From Siculibacillus lacustris (lineage in GTDB: Bacteria; Pseudomonadota; Alphaproteobacteria; Rhizobiales; Ancalomicrobiaceae), in the NCBI RefSeq assembly GCF_004328075.1, contig NZ_SJFN01000010.1:124001-188000 (forward strand): a DNA stretch of 64,000 nt, in the 5' to 3' direction. Of this stretch, positions 51,569 to 60,766 are shown one piece after another (position 1 is the first letter of the stretch; each line of letters begins with the position of its first letter). The translations under genes were made by a program, and so were the position numbers. The notes beneath the pieces are model-generated. The model searched no databases and was not told the DNA's origin. It saw only the letters and a program-made list of their open reading frames with translations.

Positions 51569-53971
51569 ATGGCATCGGCTGGATCGGGGCTGGACTGGGA
51601 GGAACCGGGCGGTCGCGCGGCGGCCCCCGTCGTGCGCCTGCCCGGGCTGATCGATCTCACCGGCGTGGCCGCGGCACTCGCCGCCCGCTGGCCGTCGATC
51701 CTGATCGCCACGATCCTCGGGGCGGCGGTGGCGGTCGGCGTCTGGACGGTGTGGCCGGCGAAATACACCGCCACCGCCCTGATCATGATCGACCCGCGCA
51801 CCGCTCGGGCGACATCGACCGACGAGGTTCTGCCCGGGATCGGCGGCGACGGCATGGCGATCGCCAGCCTCGCCGAGATCGCCACCTCGGACGGCGTGCT
51901 GATTCCGCTGATCGAGAGCGCCAAGCTCGCGGCGATGCCCGACCTCGCCGGGGCGTCGAGTGCGTCGGCGGATGTCGCCGCCACGCTCCGGCGCGGGCTG
52001 AAGGTCGCCCGGCGCGGCCTGACCTATGTGATCGAAGTGTCGATGACCGCCCGCAGCGCCGCCGGCGCGGCGCAGATCGCCAATCTGGTGGCCACCGACA
52101 TCGTGCGCCGCCAGAGCGCGACGCGGATCGAGGCCTCGACCGGCGTGTCGGGGGCGCTCGGGGCGCGGCTCGCCGATCTGCGCGCCGCGGCGCTGGCCTC
52201 TGAACGGGCGGTCGCCGATTATCGCCAGGCCCACGGACTGCTCGATGCCGGGGCGGACGCCAGCGTCGGGCAACGGCGGTTGTCGGCGCTGACCCAGCAG
52301 GCGACGGCGCTGCGTGGCCGCCTCGAGGAGGCGCGGGCGCGGTTCGAGGAATTGAAGCGGGCACGGTCCCAGGACGTCGGCGGCTCGGCCTCGCCGCGCT
52401 CGGACCTGCTCTCCGGGCTCAGGGCGCAGTTCGCCGAGGAGACGCGGCAGTCGGCGGAGGCGACGCGGGTGTTCGGGCCGCGGCATCCCCGCGTCGAAGC
52501 GGCGCAGCAGCGCCTCGCCACGCTCTCCGGCCAGATCCGCGCCGAGACCGATCGGCTGGTCGAACAGGCGCGCACCGAACTCGACACCCTGTCGAAGCAG
52601 ACGGCGGCGGCGGAACTGGAACTCACCACGCGCACCCGTGACGAATTGGCGCTCGACCAGGACGAGGTCGGACTGCGCGACCTGATCCGCCGCGCCCAGA
52701 GCGACCGTCAGATCTACGAGCAGTTCCTCACCCGCCAGAAGGCGACGCAGGAGCAGCCGGCGCTCACCCGTCCCGACACCGAGATCGTCTCGCCGGCGCT
52801 GCCGCCGGCCAAGTCCGACAAGCCGAGCCCGATCGTCGTGGCGGTGGTCGGGGCGATGATCGGGCTGCTGGCCGGCGGAGTCCGGGCCGTGGGCCGCGGA
52901 CCCAAGGCCCCGGTGCCGGCGCGGTTCGCGCCGCTCGGCGTGCTGCGCCGCGTCCGGGTGGCGGATCTGGTGCACCACGAGGAGGCCCCGGCGCTGTCGG
53001 TCGCCGCAGCGGCGATCCCCGTGGCCGCGCCCTCCGTGACGCCGGTGGCGATCGCTCCGCCCGCGGTGGTCGCTCCCTCTGCTGTGGTCCCTCCGCCCGC
53101 GGTGGTCGCGACGCCCCAGATTCCTGCGGCGGCGGAAGCCCCGATCGTCCTTCCGGTACCGGCCCCGTCCGAACCGATCGCACCAGCGCCGGCCGCACCG
53201 GCCGAAATCCCGATCGCTCCGGCCGCGGTGGTCGCCCGGCCGTCGCCGGCGATCGTCGTGCCGCCGCCCGTGCCGTCCCGCCTCGACGCGGCGACGATCT
53301 TCGCCACGCTCGGGTTGCCGGTGGTCGCCGACGTGCCGACGCTGGTGGGATCGGCGGAGGACGCCACCGATATCGACGTCGATCTCGACGTGGTCGATGC
53401 GCGCGGGGCGATCGCCGGATTCGCCGCGACCTTCCTCGCCCATCTGCCGACCGACGCAGGCACCGCGCTGATCGTCACCGCGGCGACCGGGGCGATCGGC
53501 CGCACCACGCTGGCCCTGGCGATCGCCCGTGCGGCGGAAGCTGCGGGGCTGGCCACGCTGATCGTCACCGACCACGACGGCGACGGCGCCCTCGATCCGT
53601 CGTTGCGCGACCTCCTCGACGGCGCCGCCGATCTCGACCGCGATCCGCCCGCCGAGACCTACGACCGGGTCAGCGTCGCCGCCTTCGACGGCCGACCCGC
53701 CGGCTTCTGGTCGGTGGCCGCGGATCCGGGCTTTCCGGAACTGATCGCCGATCTCTGCCGGATGTGGGATCTGGTGGTGCTCGACTGTCCGGCGCCGGCC
53801 ACCCTGGCGCAGTCGCTGAGCGTGGCGGCGGTCGATGCGGTGCCCGCGGTGTTGGTGATCGCCGATCCCGCGCGCACCTCGCCCGAGGCCCTGTCGGCGG
53901 CGACGCAGGTGTGGCGGCGCGACGACCGGCGGCTGGTGATGGTTGCCCTGAACCGGCCCGGCGGCGATTGA
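51569..53971 (+). CDS. Wzz/BY-kinase-like polysaccharide co-polymerase with altered P-loop
   Basis: The 800-residue protein starts with a Wzz domain: transmembrane segment near residues 43-62, a long periplasmic coiled-coil region, and a second transmembrane segment near 420-437. A linker of about 150 residues very rich in Ala, Pro and Val follows. The C-terminal domain resembles the BY-kinase fold, with IVTAATGAIGRTTLALAIARAA and Walker B-like DLVVLDCPAP. The Walker A lysine is replaced by Arg (about residue 645), and no tyrosine cluster ends the protein. It likely controls chain length or export without normal kinase activity. AAGGA precedes the ATG; it is divergent from the polymerase gene. 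Confidence 0.85.
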   Translation: MASAGSGLDWEEPGGRAAAPVVRLPGLIDLTGVAAALAARWPSILIATILGAAVAVGVWTVWPAKYTATALIMIDPRTARATSTDEVLPGIGGDGMAIASLAEIATSDGVLIPLIESAKLAAMPDLAGASSASADVAATLRRGLKVARRGLTYVIEVSMTARSAAGAAQIANLVATDIVRRQSATRIEASTGVSGALGARLADLRAAALASERAVADYRQAHGLLDAGADASVGQRRLSALTQQATALRGRLEEARARFEELKRARSQDVGGSASPRSDLLSGLRAQFAEETRQSAEATRVFGPRHPRVEAAQQRLATLSGQIRAETDRLVEQARTELDTLSKQTAAAELELTTRTRDELALDQDEVGLRDLIRRAQSDRQIYEQFLTRQKATQEQPALTRPDTEIVSPALPPAKSDKPSPIVVAVVGAMIGLLAGGVRAVGRGPKAPVPARFAPLGVLRRVRVADLVHHEEAPALSVAAAAIPVAAPSVTPVAIAPPAVVAPSAVVPPPAVVATPQIPAAAEAPIVLPVPAPSEPIAPAPAAPAEIPIAPAAVVARPSPAIVVPPPVPSRLDAATIFATLGLPVVADVPTLVGSAEDATDIDVDLDVVDARGAIAGFAATFLAHLPTDAGTALIVTAATGAIGRTTLALAIARAAEAAGLATLIVTDHDGDGALDPSLRDLLDGAADLDRDPPAETYDRVSVAAFDGRPAGFWSVAADPGFPELIADLCRMWDLVVLDCPAPATLAQSLSVAAVDAVPAVLVIADPARTSPEALSAATQVWRRDDRRLVMVALNRPGGD

Positions 53972-54085
53972 CGTCGGTTTGATCGTCGGGAGGCCGGCGG
54001 TGGCTGGCTCGGCGCGTGGGATGGCCTATGGTGGTGCGGTGTCGTTCCTCCCGCTTCCCGTCGGCCGACCCGAAAGGACTCTGCG

Positions 54086-55015
54086 ATGACCGGATCTTCG
54101 CCCGGTGGCCTGTTCGGCCGCCTGTTCGGAGGGGCGCGGAGCCCCGATGCCACGCCGGAACCCGCCCCGATGATCGCGGTCGCGCCGGCCCCGGCCCCCG
54201 CGCCGGCTCCGACGGTTCCGCCCAGCGTGTTTCTCGGCGATCATCGCGTGTTGACCCGGACCCGCCACGGGGTGCGGATGATCCTCGACACCCGCGACAT
54301 CATCCTGACGCCGATCCTGCTGCTGGAGGGTCTGTGGGAGCCCGAGACCACGCAGTTGCTGGTCGACATCCTGAAGCCGGGCATGAACTTCGTCGACGTC
54401 GGCGCCAACGTCGGTTACTTCGCCTGCCTCGCCGGTCGGCTCAATCGCCCGGGCGGCAAGTTGTGGGCGTTCGAGGCCGATCCGGTGACCTTCGAATACC
54501 TGACCGACAACGTCAATCTCAACTGGTTCTTCGACGATGTCGAGTTGGTGCACAAGGCGGCCTACGAGACCTCCGGCACCCTGACGCTGCATCAGCGCCA
54601 GAAATACAAGGGCAACACCAGCATCGGCCAGACCCGGCAGGCCGATCTCGACACCCTGCGCGATGCCTCGATCGCGATCGAGGTCGCGGCGGTGTCGCTC
54701 GACGACCATTTCCGCGCCAACGATGAACGCATCGATCTGGTCAAGATCGACGTCGAGGGCGCCGAGCCCTTCGTGCTGCGCGGCATGCGCGGGCTGATCG
54801 AACGCCAGCCGGAGATGCGGATCCTGTTCGAATGGTCGCCGGGCCAGATCCGCGGCGTCGGCGAGGATCCCGCCGGCCTCCTCGCGGTGCTCGACGACTT
54901 CGGCTTCGATCTCGAACGGGTCGGCACGACGCTGCAACCGGTCGACGCGGCGGCGCTCGGCGGCATCGGCCACGCCATGGTGCTGGCGACCCGTCGGGCC
55001 ACGCGGGTCGCGTGA
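54086..55015 (+). CDS. FkbM-family methyltransferase
   Basis: The 309-residue SAM-dependent methyltransferase carries an Ala/Pro-rich N-terminal stretch (about residues 20-45) of unclear role. The SAM motif FVDVGANVGYFACLAG lies near residue 107. WAFEADPVTFEYLTDNVNLN follows, and the FkbM-typical IDLVKIDVEGAEPFVLRGM is near residue 215. It probably O-methylates a sugar of the polymer. It follows the Wzz-like gene by 114 bases and converges on mobB. Confidence 0.9.
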   Translation: MTGSSPGGLFGRLFGGARSPDATPEPAPMIAVAPAPAPAPAPTVPPSVFLGDHRVLTRTRHGVRMILDTRDIILTPILLLEGLWEPETTQLLVDILKPGMNFVDVGANVGYFACLAGRLNRPGGKLWAFEADPVTFEYLTDNVNLNWFFDDVELVHKAAYETSGTLTLHQRQKYKGNTSIGQTRQADLDTLRDASIAIEVAAVSLDDHFRANDERIDLVKIDVEGAEPFVLRGMRGLIERQPEMRILFEWSPGQIRGVGEDPAGLLAVLDDFGFDLERVGTTLQPVDAAALGGIGHAMVLATRRATRVA

Positions 55016-55031
55016 CCGCGGCGCGGCGGAG

Positions 55032-55532
55032 TCAGCCGGCGAGACCGACGCGGCGGCAGACGAAATCGGCGATCGCCTCGACGTCGTCGAGGTCGAGGAC
55101 CGGCACGCCGACCCCGATCAAGGGCTGGTCGCTGGCCACCGCGACGATGTCGGAGTTCTCGCGCCACATCAGGTCGTGGCCTTCGGACGGGCGATGAATC
55201 TCGATGGTCGGGTGGGCGTGGGTGTGGAAACCCTCGATCAGCACCAGATCGACCGGGGCGAGGCGAGCGATCAGCTCTTCGAGCGGCGGTTCGACCCCGT
55301 CGCGGATCTCGTGCATCAGGGCCCAACGGTCGCCGGCGACCAGCATCACCTCGCCGGCGCCGGCCTCGCGGTGGCGGAACGAATCCTTGCCGGGCCGGTC
55401 GAGATCGAAGCCGTGATGGGCGTGTTTGACCGTCGAGACGGTCAAGCCGCGGCGGATCAGCGCCGGCAGCAGGGCCACCATCAGGGTCGTCTTGCCGGAG
55501 CCGGAACGGCCGACCAGTCCGAAGATCTTCAT
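55032..55532 (-). CDS. mobB: Molybdopterin-guanine dinucleotide biosynthesis protein MobB
   Basis: A 166-residue P-loop GTPase with IFGLVGRSGSGKTTLMVALLPALIRRG at the start, VSTVKHAHHGFDLDRPGKDS, and LVLIEGFHTHAHPTIEIHR. It assists MobA in attaching GMP to molybdopterin, giving the cofactor used by DMSO reductase-family enzymes. The ATG at 55532 is where the conserved protein begins. It lies downstream of dorA on the same strand, past a strong hairpin, which fits its role. Confidence 0.95.
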   Translation of the reverse strand: MKIFGLVGRSGSGKTTLMVALLPALIRRGLTVSTVKHAHHGFDLDRPGKDSFRHREAGAGEVMLVAGDRWALMHEIRDGVEPPLEELIARLAPVDLVLIEGFHTHAHPTIEIHRPSEGHDLMWRENSDIVAVASDQPLIGVGVPVLDLDDVEAIADFVCRRVGLAG

Positions 55533-55600
55533 GTGTCGCTCGCTTGTCACGCGGATGGGGGAGAGCGTCGCCGCTCCCCCCCATCGTCGCCGCAGGGGAT

Positions 55601-55636
55601 GGCCGCGGGTGACCCGTACCCGGTCACTCCGCGGCC
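55601..55636 (-). terminator. Strong hairpin after dorA
   Basis: GGCCGCGGGTGACC (55601-55614) pairs with GGTCACTCCGCGGCC (55622-55636), leaving one bulged base and a 7-base loop. It lies 10 bases after the dorA stop. No T-run follows, so it may end, slow or protect the dorCDA transcript ahead of mobB. Confidence 0.55.
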
Positions 55637-55646
55637 GGCGCACGGA

Positions 55647-58118
55647 TCATTCCGCGCCCTTCGGTGCCGTGAAGACACCGACGGTGACCGCGGGACCCGC
55701 GTATTTCTCGACTTCGCCGACCGCCGAGTGGGCGCAGTTGCCCTGGCCGAGCTTCGACGTGCCGACGTCCATGGTCAGGACGTTGACGTCGCCGTAACGG
55801 CAGAGTGACCCGGGCTTACCCGGTTCGATCGGATCGTACCAGCCGCCTTCGTTGACCCGCACCACGCCGGGGCGGATCTTGTCGGTGAGCTTGGCGCCGG
55901 CGAGGATCTGACCGCGGTCGTTGAACACGCGGACGACGTCACCGTCCTTGATGCCACGGGCTTCGGCGTCCTTGACGTTGATCAGGCAGGGCTCGTGGCC
56001 GGCGATCTGGTAGGTCTCGCGCAGCTTGGTGCCGCAGAGCTGCGAATGCAGGCGGCTCTTGGGGTGGCTGGTGGCGATGGCCAGCTTGTACTTGGTGGTC
56101 GGGCCGCCGAGGCGTTCCTTCGGCTCCATCCACATCGGATGGGGGCCGCAGTCGTCGTAGCCCATCTTCTCGATGTTCTTCGAGTAGATCTCGATCTTGC
56201 CCGACGGCGTGCCGAGTGGCTCGAGCAGCGGATCCTCGCGGAACTTGGCATAACGGACGAAGGATTTGCCGGTGGTGACCGGGAATTCGACGACGCCGGC
56301 GCCGTTCCAGAAGGCGTCGAACTCCGGCATCGGGATCTTCTTGGCCTTGGCCTGGGTCAGGGCCGCGTCATAGAAGGACTTGATCCATTCGAGTTCGGTC
56401 TTGCCTTCGGTGAACTCCTTGCCCTTGCCGAGCTTGTCGGCGATCAGCGCGAAGATGTCATAGTCGGTCTTGGACTCGAAGACCGGGTCGATGACCTTCT
56501 TCATGGCGAGGATCGCCGAGCCGGCATAGTCGCCGACGCTGTCGATGTCGTTGCGCTCGTAGGAGGTGGTCGCCGGCAGCACGATGTCGGCGAAGCGGGC
56601 GGTCGGCGTCCACTGGAAGTCCTGGACGATGAAGGTCTCGAACTTCTTCCAGGCCTCGACCATCCGGTTGCGGTCCTGATGATGGACGAACGGATTGCCG
56701 CCGACCCAATAGGCCATCTTGACGTCGGGATACTTGGCCTTGGTGCCGTTGAAGTCGAATTCCTTGCCCGGATTGAGCAGCATGTCGACGACGCGGGCGC
56801 AGGGGATGGTCGCCGCGCCGGCTTCGGTCATCCAGGCGGCACCCTCCTTGGCCTTGCCGCCGTCGGTGATGCCGGTCAGGACCGGGGCGTCGGCCGAGGG
56901 CGTGCCGCCGTTGGCGTAGTGGTAGGAGAAGCCGAAGCCGCCGCCGGGCAGGCCGATCTGGCCGAGCATCGAGGCGAGGGTGACGAGCATCCAGTGGCGC
57001 TGTTCGCCGTATTGCTGGCGCTGCAGCGCGAAGCCGCCGGCGAGCATGGTGCGGTTCTTGGCGAAGCGGCGGGCGAGGTCCTTGATGGTGTCGGCGGGAA
57101 TCTCGCAGATCGCCGCCGCCCATTCGGCCGACTTCGGGGTCTTGTCGGTCTCGCCCATCAGGTAGGGCAGGAACTTGTCGAAGCCGGTGGTGTAGGTCTT
57201 GAGGAACTTCTCGTCGTGCAGCTTCTCGACCACCAGGGTGTGGGCTATGCCGAGCATCAGGGCGACGTCGGTCTGCGGCCGCGGGGCGAGCCATTCGGCG
57301 CCGAAGAACTCGGCGGTCTCGGTGCGGACCGGATCGATGCAGATGACCTTGGTGCCCTTGGCCTTGAGCGCCTTCATGCCTTCGTAGCCGCCGTGATCGC
57401 CGATCACCCAGCTGATCTGGTTGGTGACCACCGGATCGGCGCCCCAGAACACCATCAGCTCGGTCTTCTCGACGACGACCGGCCACACCGTCTGCTGCTC
57501 GTACATCTCGAGCGTGCCGACCACGTGCGGCATGATGATCTGCGCCGCGCCGGTCGAATAGTCGCCCGAGGAGTTCACGAAGTTGCCCTTCAGATTCATC
57601 ATCCGGCGCAACAGGCTCTGGCAGTTGTGGAGACGGCCCGGGCTCTTCCAGCCGTAGGAGCCGGCGAAGGTGGCGGCCGGTCCGTAGGTCTTCTCGACGC
57701 GCTGCAGTTCCTTGGCGACCAGCTCGATCGCCTTGTCCCAGCTGACGCGGACGAAGTCACCGGTGCCGCGGCTCTCGACGTCGGCGCCGGGGCCCTTCTC
57801 GAGCCAGGCGCGGCGGACCATCGGATATTTGATGCGGGTCGGCGAATAGACCGAGTCGAGCACGCCGGCGAGCTGATGGCTCGGCGCGGGATCCTTCTCC
57901 CAGGGCTTCACCGACACCATGCGGCCGCCTTCGACCTTGGCGCGGAAGGCGCCCCAGTGGCAGCCGGTGAGGATCTCGCCGTCGGGCATGCCGGCGGCGC
58001 GGGCGCCGTTCACCAGCAGCGACGGGGCGAGGCCGAGGGCGCCGAGGGCGACGCCGTAGTTCAGAAACGAACGCCGAGACAGTTCGGCGCGGAACTCTTC
58101 CTTGGACGCGATCGACAT
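55647..58118 (-). CDS. dorA: Periplasmic DMSO/TMAO reductase DorA
   Basis: This 823-residue molybdoenzyme has a Tat signal (SRRSFLNYG, residues 14-22). It reduces DMSO or TMAO as terminal electron acceptor in the periplasm. With an offset of 41 from mature Rhodobacter numbering, Tyr155, Trp157 and Ser188 correspond to Tyr114, Trp116 and the molybdenum ligand Ser147, in GSYGWKSPG and SSGDYSTG. The Tyr is, as I recall, typical of DMSO reductases and lacking in TorA. There is no N-terminal FeS cluster motif, as usual for this type. Its gene is last in dorC-dorD-dorA. Confidence 0.95.
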   Translation of the reverse strand: MSIASKEEFRAELSRRSFLNYGVALGALGLAPSLLVNGARAAGMPDGEILTGCHWGAFRAKVEGGRMVSVKPWEKDPAPSHQLAGVLDSVYSPTRIKYPMVRRAWLEKGPGADVESRGTGDFVRVSWDKAIELVAKELQRVEKTYGPAATFAGSYGWKSPGRLHNCQSLLRRMMNLKGNFVNSSGDYSTGAAQIIMPHVVGTLEMYEQQTVWPVVVEKTELMVFWGADPVVTNQISWVIGDHGGYEGMKALKAKGTKVICIDPVRTETAEFFGAEWLAPRPQTDVALMLGIAHTLVVEKLHDEKFLKTYTTGFDKFLPYLMGETDKTPKSAEWAAAICEIPADTIKDLARRFAKNRTMLAGGFALQRQQYGEQRHWMLVTLASMLGQIGLPGGGFGFSYHYANGGTPSADAPVLTGITDGGKAKEGAAWMTEAGAATIPCARVVDMLLNPGKEFDFNGTKAKYPDVKMAYWVGGNPFVHHQDRNRMVEAWKKFETFIVQDFQWTPTARFADIVLPATTSYERNDIDSVGDYAGSAILAMKKVIDPVFESKTDYDIFALIADKLGKGKEFTEGKTELEWIKSFYDAALTQAKAKKIPMPEFDAFWNGAGVVEFPVTTGKSFVRYAKFREDPLLEPLGTPSGKIEIYSKNIEKMGYDDCGPHPMWMEPKERLGGPTTKYKLAIATSHPKSRLHSQLCGTKLRETYQIAGHEPCLINVKDAEARGIKDGDVVRVFNDRGQILAGAKLTDKIRPGVVRVNEGGWYDPIEPGKPGSLCRYGDVNVLTMDVGTSKLGQGNCAHSAVGEVEKYAGPAVTVGVFTAPKGAE

Positions 58119-58130
58119 GGGAGTCCTCCT

Positions 58131-58754
58131 CTAGCCGTGGGCTTCTTGTTGGGTACGGCCGGGTTGCGTTGGGCACTCGCGGGCGACGGCGACGACCAGG
58201 ATCCGGGCGGCGGCGGCCCAGAAGCCGGTGGTGTCGGCGGCGATGCAGCGAGACGCGAAGGTGGGGATCCAACCGGCGAGGCGAGCGGCCAATACGGCGC
58301 GGTCGGGATCGTCGGCGGCGACGAAGCGGGCCATCAGGGCCAGTTCGATCGCCAGATGGTCGGCCGGCTCGGCGACGGTGACCGAGACGGAGAGATCGTG
58401 AGCGGCGAGCAGGGCCTCCATTTCGGAGACCGGCGCCTGGAACAGGCGGCCGTCGCCGCGATGGGCGGATTCGTAGGGGGGCACGGTGTTCGGGCCGCCG
58501 ATCCCCTCGAACAGCCGGCCGTAACCGATGCCGAGCTGCGCGGTCGCGGCATCGTCGTCGCGGGCGGCCGCCAACACGGCGCGCAGTTCGACGACCGCCT
58601 CGGCGCAGTCGGGGTCGGCGGCCAACAGGTCGAGCCAGGGGATCGCTGCGCCCCCGCGGTGGTCGGCGACCAGTTCGCGATTCGGCGGGGCGGCGAACAG
58701 GGCGGCCAGCCAGCCGAACAGGCGGGCGGAGTCGACGGCGGCGACCTCACTCAT
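58131..58754 (-). CDS. dorD: DorD/TorD molybdoenzyme chaperone
   Basis: The 207-residue helical cytoplasmic chaperone of the TorD family binds the DorA precursor and helps cofactor insertion before Tat export. The motif GIGYGRLFEGIGGPNTVPPYESAHRG and the later EPADHLAIELALMARF match the E-P-x-D-H-L signature of the family. It overlaps dorC by 8 bases and ends 12 bases before the dorA start, matching the known dorCDA order in Rhodobacter. Confidence 0.93.
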   Translation of the reverse strand: MSEVAAVDSARLFGWLAALFAAPPNRELVADHRGGAAIPWLDLLAADPDCAEAVVELRAVLAAARDDDAATAQLGIGYGRLFEGIGGPNTVPPYESAHRGDGRLFQAPVSEMEALLAAHDLSVSVTVAEPADHLAIELALMARFVAADDPDRAVLAARLAGWIPTFASRCIAADTTGFWAAAARILVVAVARECPTQPGRTQQEAHG

Positions 58755-59907
58755 GGCGGCCTCCGGTGTCCTGGGCGTGCATCTGAAGGTACTTCTGGAG
58801 GAAGCGGTACTGCTCGTCGTCGAGCCCGATGAAGCGCTTCATGGCGTTGAGGTTGCCGATCCACTGGTTGGCGAGGTAGTGGCCGGTCGGCGGCAGCGAG
58901 TGGCAGAGGCCGCAACTGGCGTTGTACATTTCGGCGCCGTAGGCATCGAGGCGGGCGCGGTCGGCGACCAGGCCGTCGCTCTTGACCCAGGCGGTGAGCC
59001 GGCCCTCGCTCCACACCTGGTCGGTATCGGGGTCGGTCATGGTCTTGGACCGGACCACCTTCTCGACCGCGTCGGGACCGAGGGCGGCGGCGAAGATGCG
59101 CTTGCCCTGGAGGGCGTAGAACATCCGCTCGGCGCCTTCCTGCTGCCAGCCGGCGACCGCGATCTGGAGCCAGTCGCCGTCACGGGCGAGGACCGCGACC
59201 GGGGTGGCGGCGAGCAGCTTGCCGTCGCTGGTCGCATCGGCATCGGCCGGGCGGGCCAACCAGAACGGCTTGGTGGCGAGGGTATAGAGCGTATCGCCGG
59301 TCTTCGGCGCGAGCGATTTGCCGAGCGTCGCGAGCTCCTCGTAGAGCGACTTGTAGCCGGTCGACATGTCGGGGAGCTTGTGGGCGATGCCCTTGTGGCA
59401 ATCGATGCAGGTCGAGCCGTCGGTGGCCGCCTTCTGCATCTGCTCGGCGGCCTTGGGCCGCTGGTGGGTGAAGTCCATCGCCTGGAAGGAGTGACAGTTA
59501 CGGCATTCGCGGCTGTCGCTGTCCTTCATCGTCTGCCAGACGTGGCGGGCGAGGCCGAGGCGTTCGGCTTCGAACTTCTCGGGCGTGTCGATGGTGCCGG
59601 CGACCTTGTGCCAGAGCTCGTTGGTCGCCTGGATCTTGCGGACGATCTTGTGGGTCCAGTCCTTGGGGACGTGGCAATCGGAGCAGATCGCGCGCACGCC
59701 GGCCGGGTTCGAGTAGTGGATCGACTTCTTGTACTCTTCGTAGACGGTGCTGCGCATCTCATGGCAGGAGATGCAGAATTCCAGGCTGTTGGTGGCTTCC
59801 ATCACCGTATTGAAGCCGCCCCAGCCGATCACGCCGACGACGGCGCCGATCAGGCCGACCGCGGCCAAGGTCCATTTTCGATCGAATCTGGCAAAGATCT
59901 TCCACAC
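58747..59907 (-). CDS. dorC: Pentaheme c-type cytochrome DorC (NapC/NirT family)
   Basis: A membrane-anchored quinol oxidase that passes electrons to DorA. One N-terminal transmembrane segment (WTLAAVGLIGAVVGVIGW, about residues 12-29) is followed by four CXXCH sites near residues 45, 75, 135 and 167 (CISCH, CSDCH, CRNCH, CIDCH). A fifth, CGLCH, is near residue 340, giving five hemes as in DorC and TorC. I prefer the GTG at 59907, which has AGAGGGA before it; an ATG at 59946 would add 13 residues but lacks a ribosome binding site. Confidence 0.94.
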   Translation of the reverse strand: MWKIFARFDRKWTLAAVGLIGAVVGVIGWGGFNTVMEATNSLEFCISCHEMRSTVYEEYKKSIHYSNPAGVRAICSDCHVPKDWTHKIVRKIQATNELWHKVAGTIDTPEKFEAERLGLARHVWQTMKDSDSRECRNCHSFQAMDFTHQRPKAAEQMQKAATDGSTCIDCHKGIAHKLPDMSTGYKSLYEELATLGKSLAPKTGDTLYTLATKPFWLARPADADATSDGKLLAATPVAVLARDGDWLQIAVAGWQQEGAERMFYALQGKRIFAAALGPDAVEKVVRSKTMTDPDTDQVWSEGRLTAWVKSDGLVADRARLDAYGAEMYNASCGLCHSLPPTGHYLANQWIGNLNAMKRFIGLDDEQYRFLQKYLQMHAQDTGGRHE

Positions 59908-59956
59908 CGGCGCGAGTCCCTCTGCCGTGACGATGGCCGGAACCATGGCGCAGCGC

Positions 59957-60060
59957 GGTGAACAGGCTTTCGGCAGGCGGTGAATGCGATGTAGAGAATT
60001 GTAAACGGGTGTGAACGGCCGAACTGTCCGCTTGACGGTGCCCCGCCGGTGTCCTTGAAC
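59957..60060. promoter_or_regulatory. dorC/dorR divergent control region with TTCAC-type repeats
   Basis: On the leftward strand four copies of a TTCA box appear: GTTCAC (59959-59964), ATTCAC (59980-59985), GTTCAC (60011-60016) and GTTCAA (60055-60060). The spacings are 22, 31 and 44 bases, close to whole helical turns. TTCAC-type boxes are known for DorR/DmsR-type and TorR regulators. A -10-like TACAAT for dorC lies at 59998-60003 on the leftward strand, without a good -35, as expected of an activated promoter. Confidence 0.5.
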
Positions 60061-60067
60061 GGGCGCC

Positions 60068-60766
60068 ATGACGAAGAGCCACCACATCCTCGTGGTCGAA
60101 GACGACCCGGTCGGGCGCCAGACGCTGGCCGCCTATCTGCGCAAGGAGAACCATCGGGTCTCCGAGGCGGAGAACGGCGCGGCGATGCGGCGGGTGTTCG
60201 CGGCCGGCGACGTCGACGTGGTGATGCTCGACATCAACCTGCCCGGCGAGGACGGGTTGTCGCTGCTGCGCGAATTGCGCCGCCAGTCCGAGGTCGGGGT
60301 GATCATGGTCACCGGCCGCGACGACGACGTCGACCGGATCGTCGCGCTGGAGCTCGGCGCCGACGACTACGTGACCAAGCCCTACATGATGCGCGAGCTG
60401 CTGCCGCGTACCAAGAACCTCGCCCGCCGGGTGGTGGCGGCGCGGGCGATGGCCGCCGACGAGCCGATCAAGACCTTCGACGGCTGGACCCTCGACATTC
60501 CCCACTGGACCCTGACCGCGCCGGACGGCGAGGACGTGCGGCTGACCCGCGCGGAATTCGAGCTGCTCGCGACCTTCGTCACCCACCGCGGGCGGGTGAT
60601 GACCCGCGACGGGCTGATCGACCACGTCAGCCATCGCGAGCGCGACCCGCTCGACCGCACCATCGACGTGCTGGTCGGCCGGCTGCGGCGCAAGATCGAG
60701 AAGGATCCGGCGCGGCCGCGCCTGATCGTCACGGTGCACGGCGTCGGCTACGTCTTCGCCGGCTGA
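60068..60766 (+). CDS. dorR: Response regulator DorR
   Basis: A 232-residue OmpR/PhoB-type regulator. The receiver has EDD at 11-13, the phosphorylated Asp55 in VVMLDINLPGEDG and Lys in DDYVTKPY. The winged-helix domain has LTRAEFELLATFVTHRGRVMTRDGLIDHV and VLVGRLRRKIEKDP...TVHGVGYVF. Divergent from dorCDA and convergent with dorS, it is the TorR/DorR that activates the operon when S- or N-oxides are present. Its last 19 bases overlap the 3' end of dorS on the other strand. Confidence 0.94.
   Translation: MTKSHHILVVEDDPVGRQTLAAYLRKENHRVSEAENGAAMRRVFAAGDVDVVMLDINLPGEDGLSLLRELRRQSEVGVIMVTGRDDDVDRIVALELGADDYVTKPYMMRELLPRTKNLARRVVAARAMAADEPIKTFDGWTLDIPHWTLTAPDGEDVRLTRAEFELLATFVTHRGRVMTRDGLIDHVSHRERDPLDRTIDVLVGRLRRKIEKDPARPRLIVTVHGVGYVFAG

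Noticed and set aside
51236-53575. A leftward open frame of 779 codons opposite the Wzz-like gene
   Set aside because: The protein is Arg- and Gly-rich without family motifs, and the opposite strand encodes a coherent Wzz/BY-kinase-like protein with transmembrane segments.
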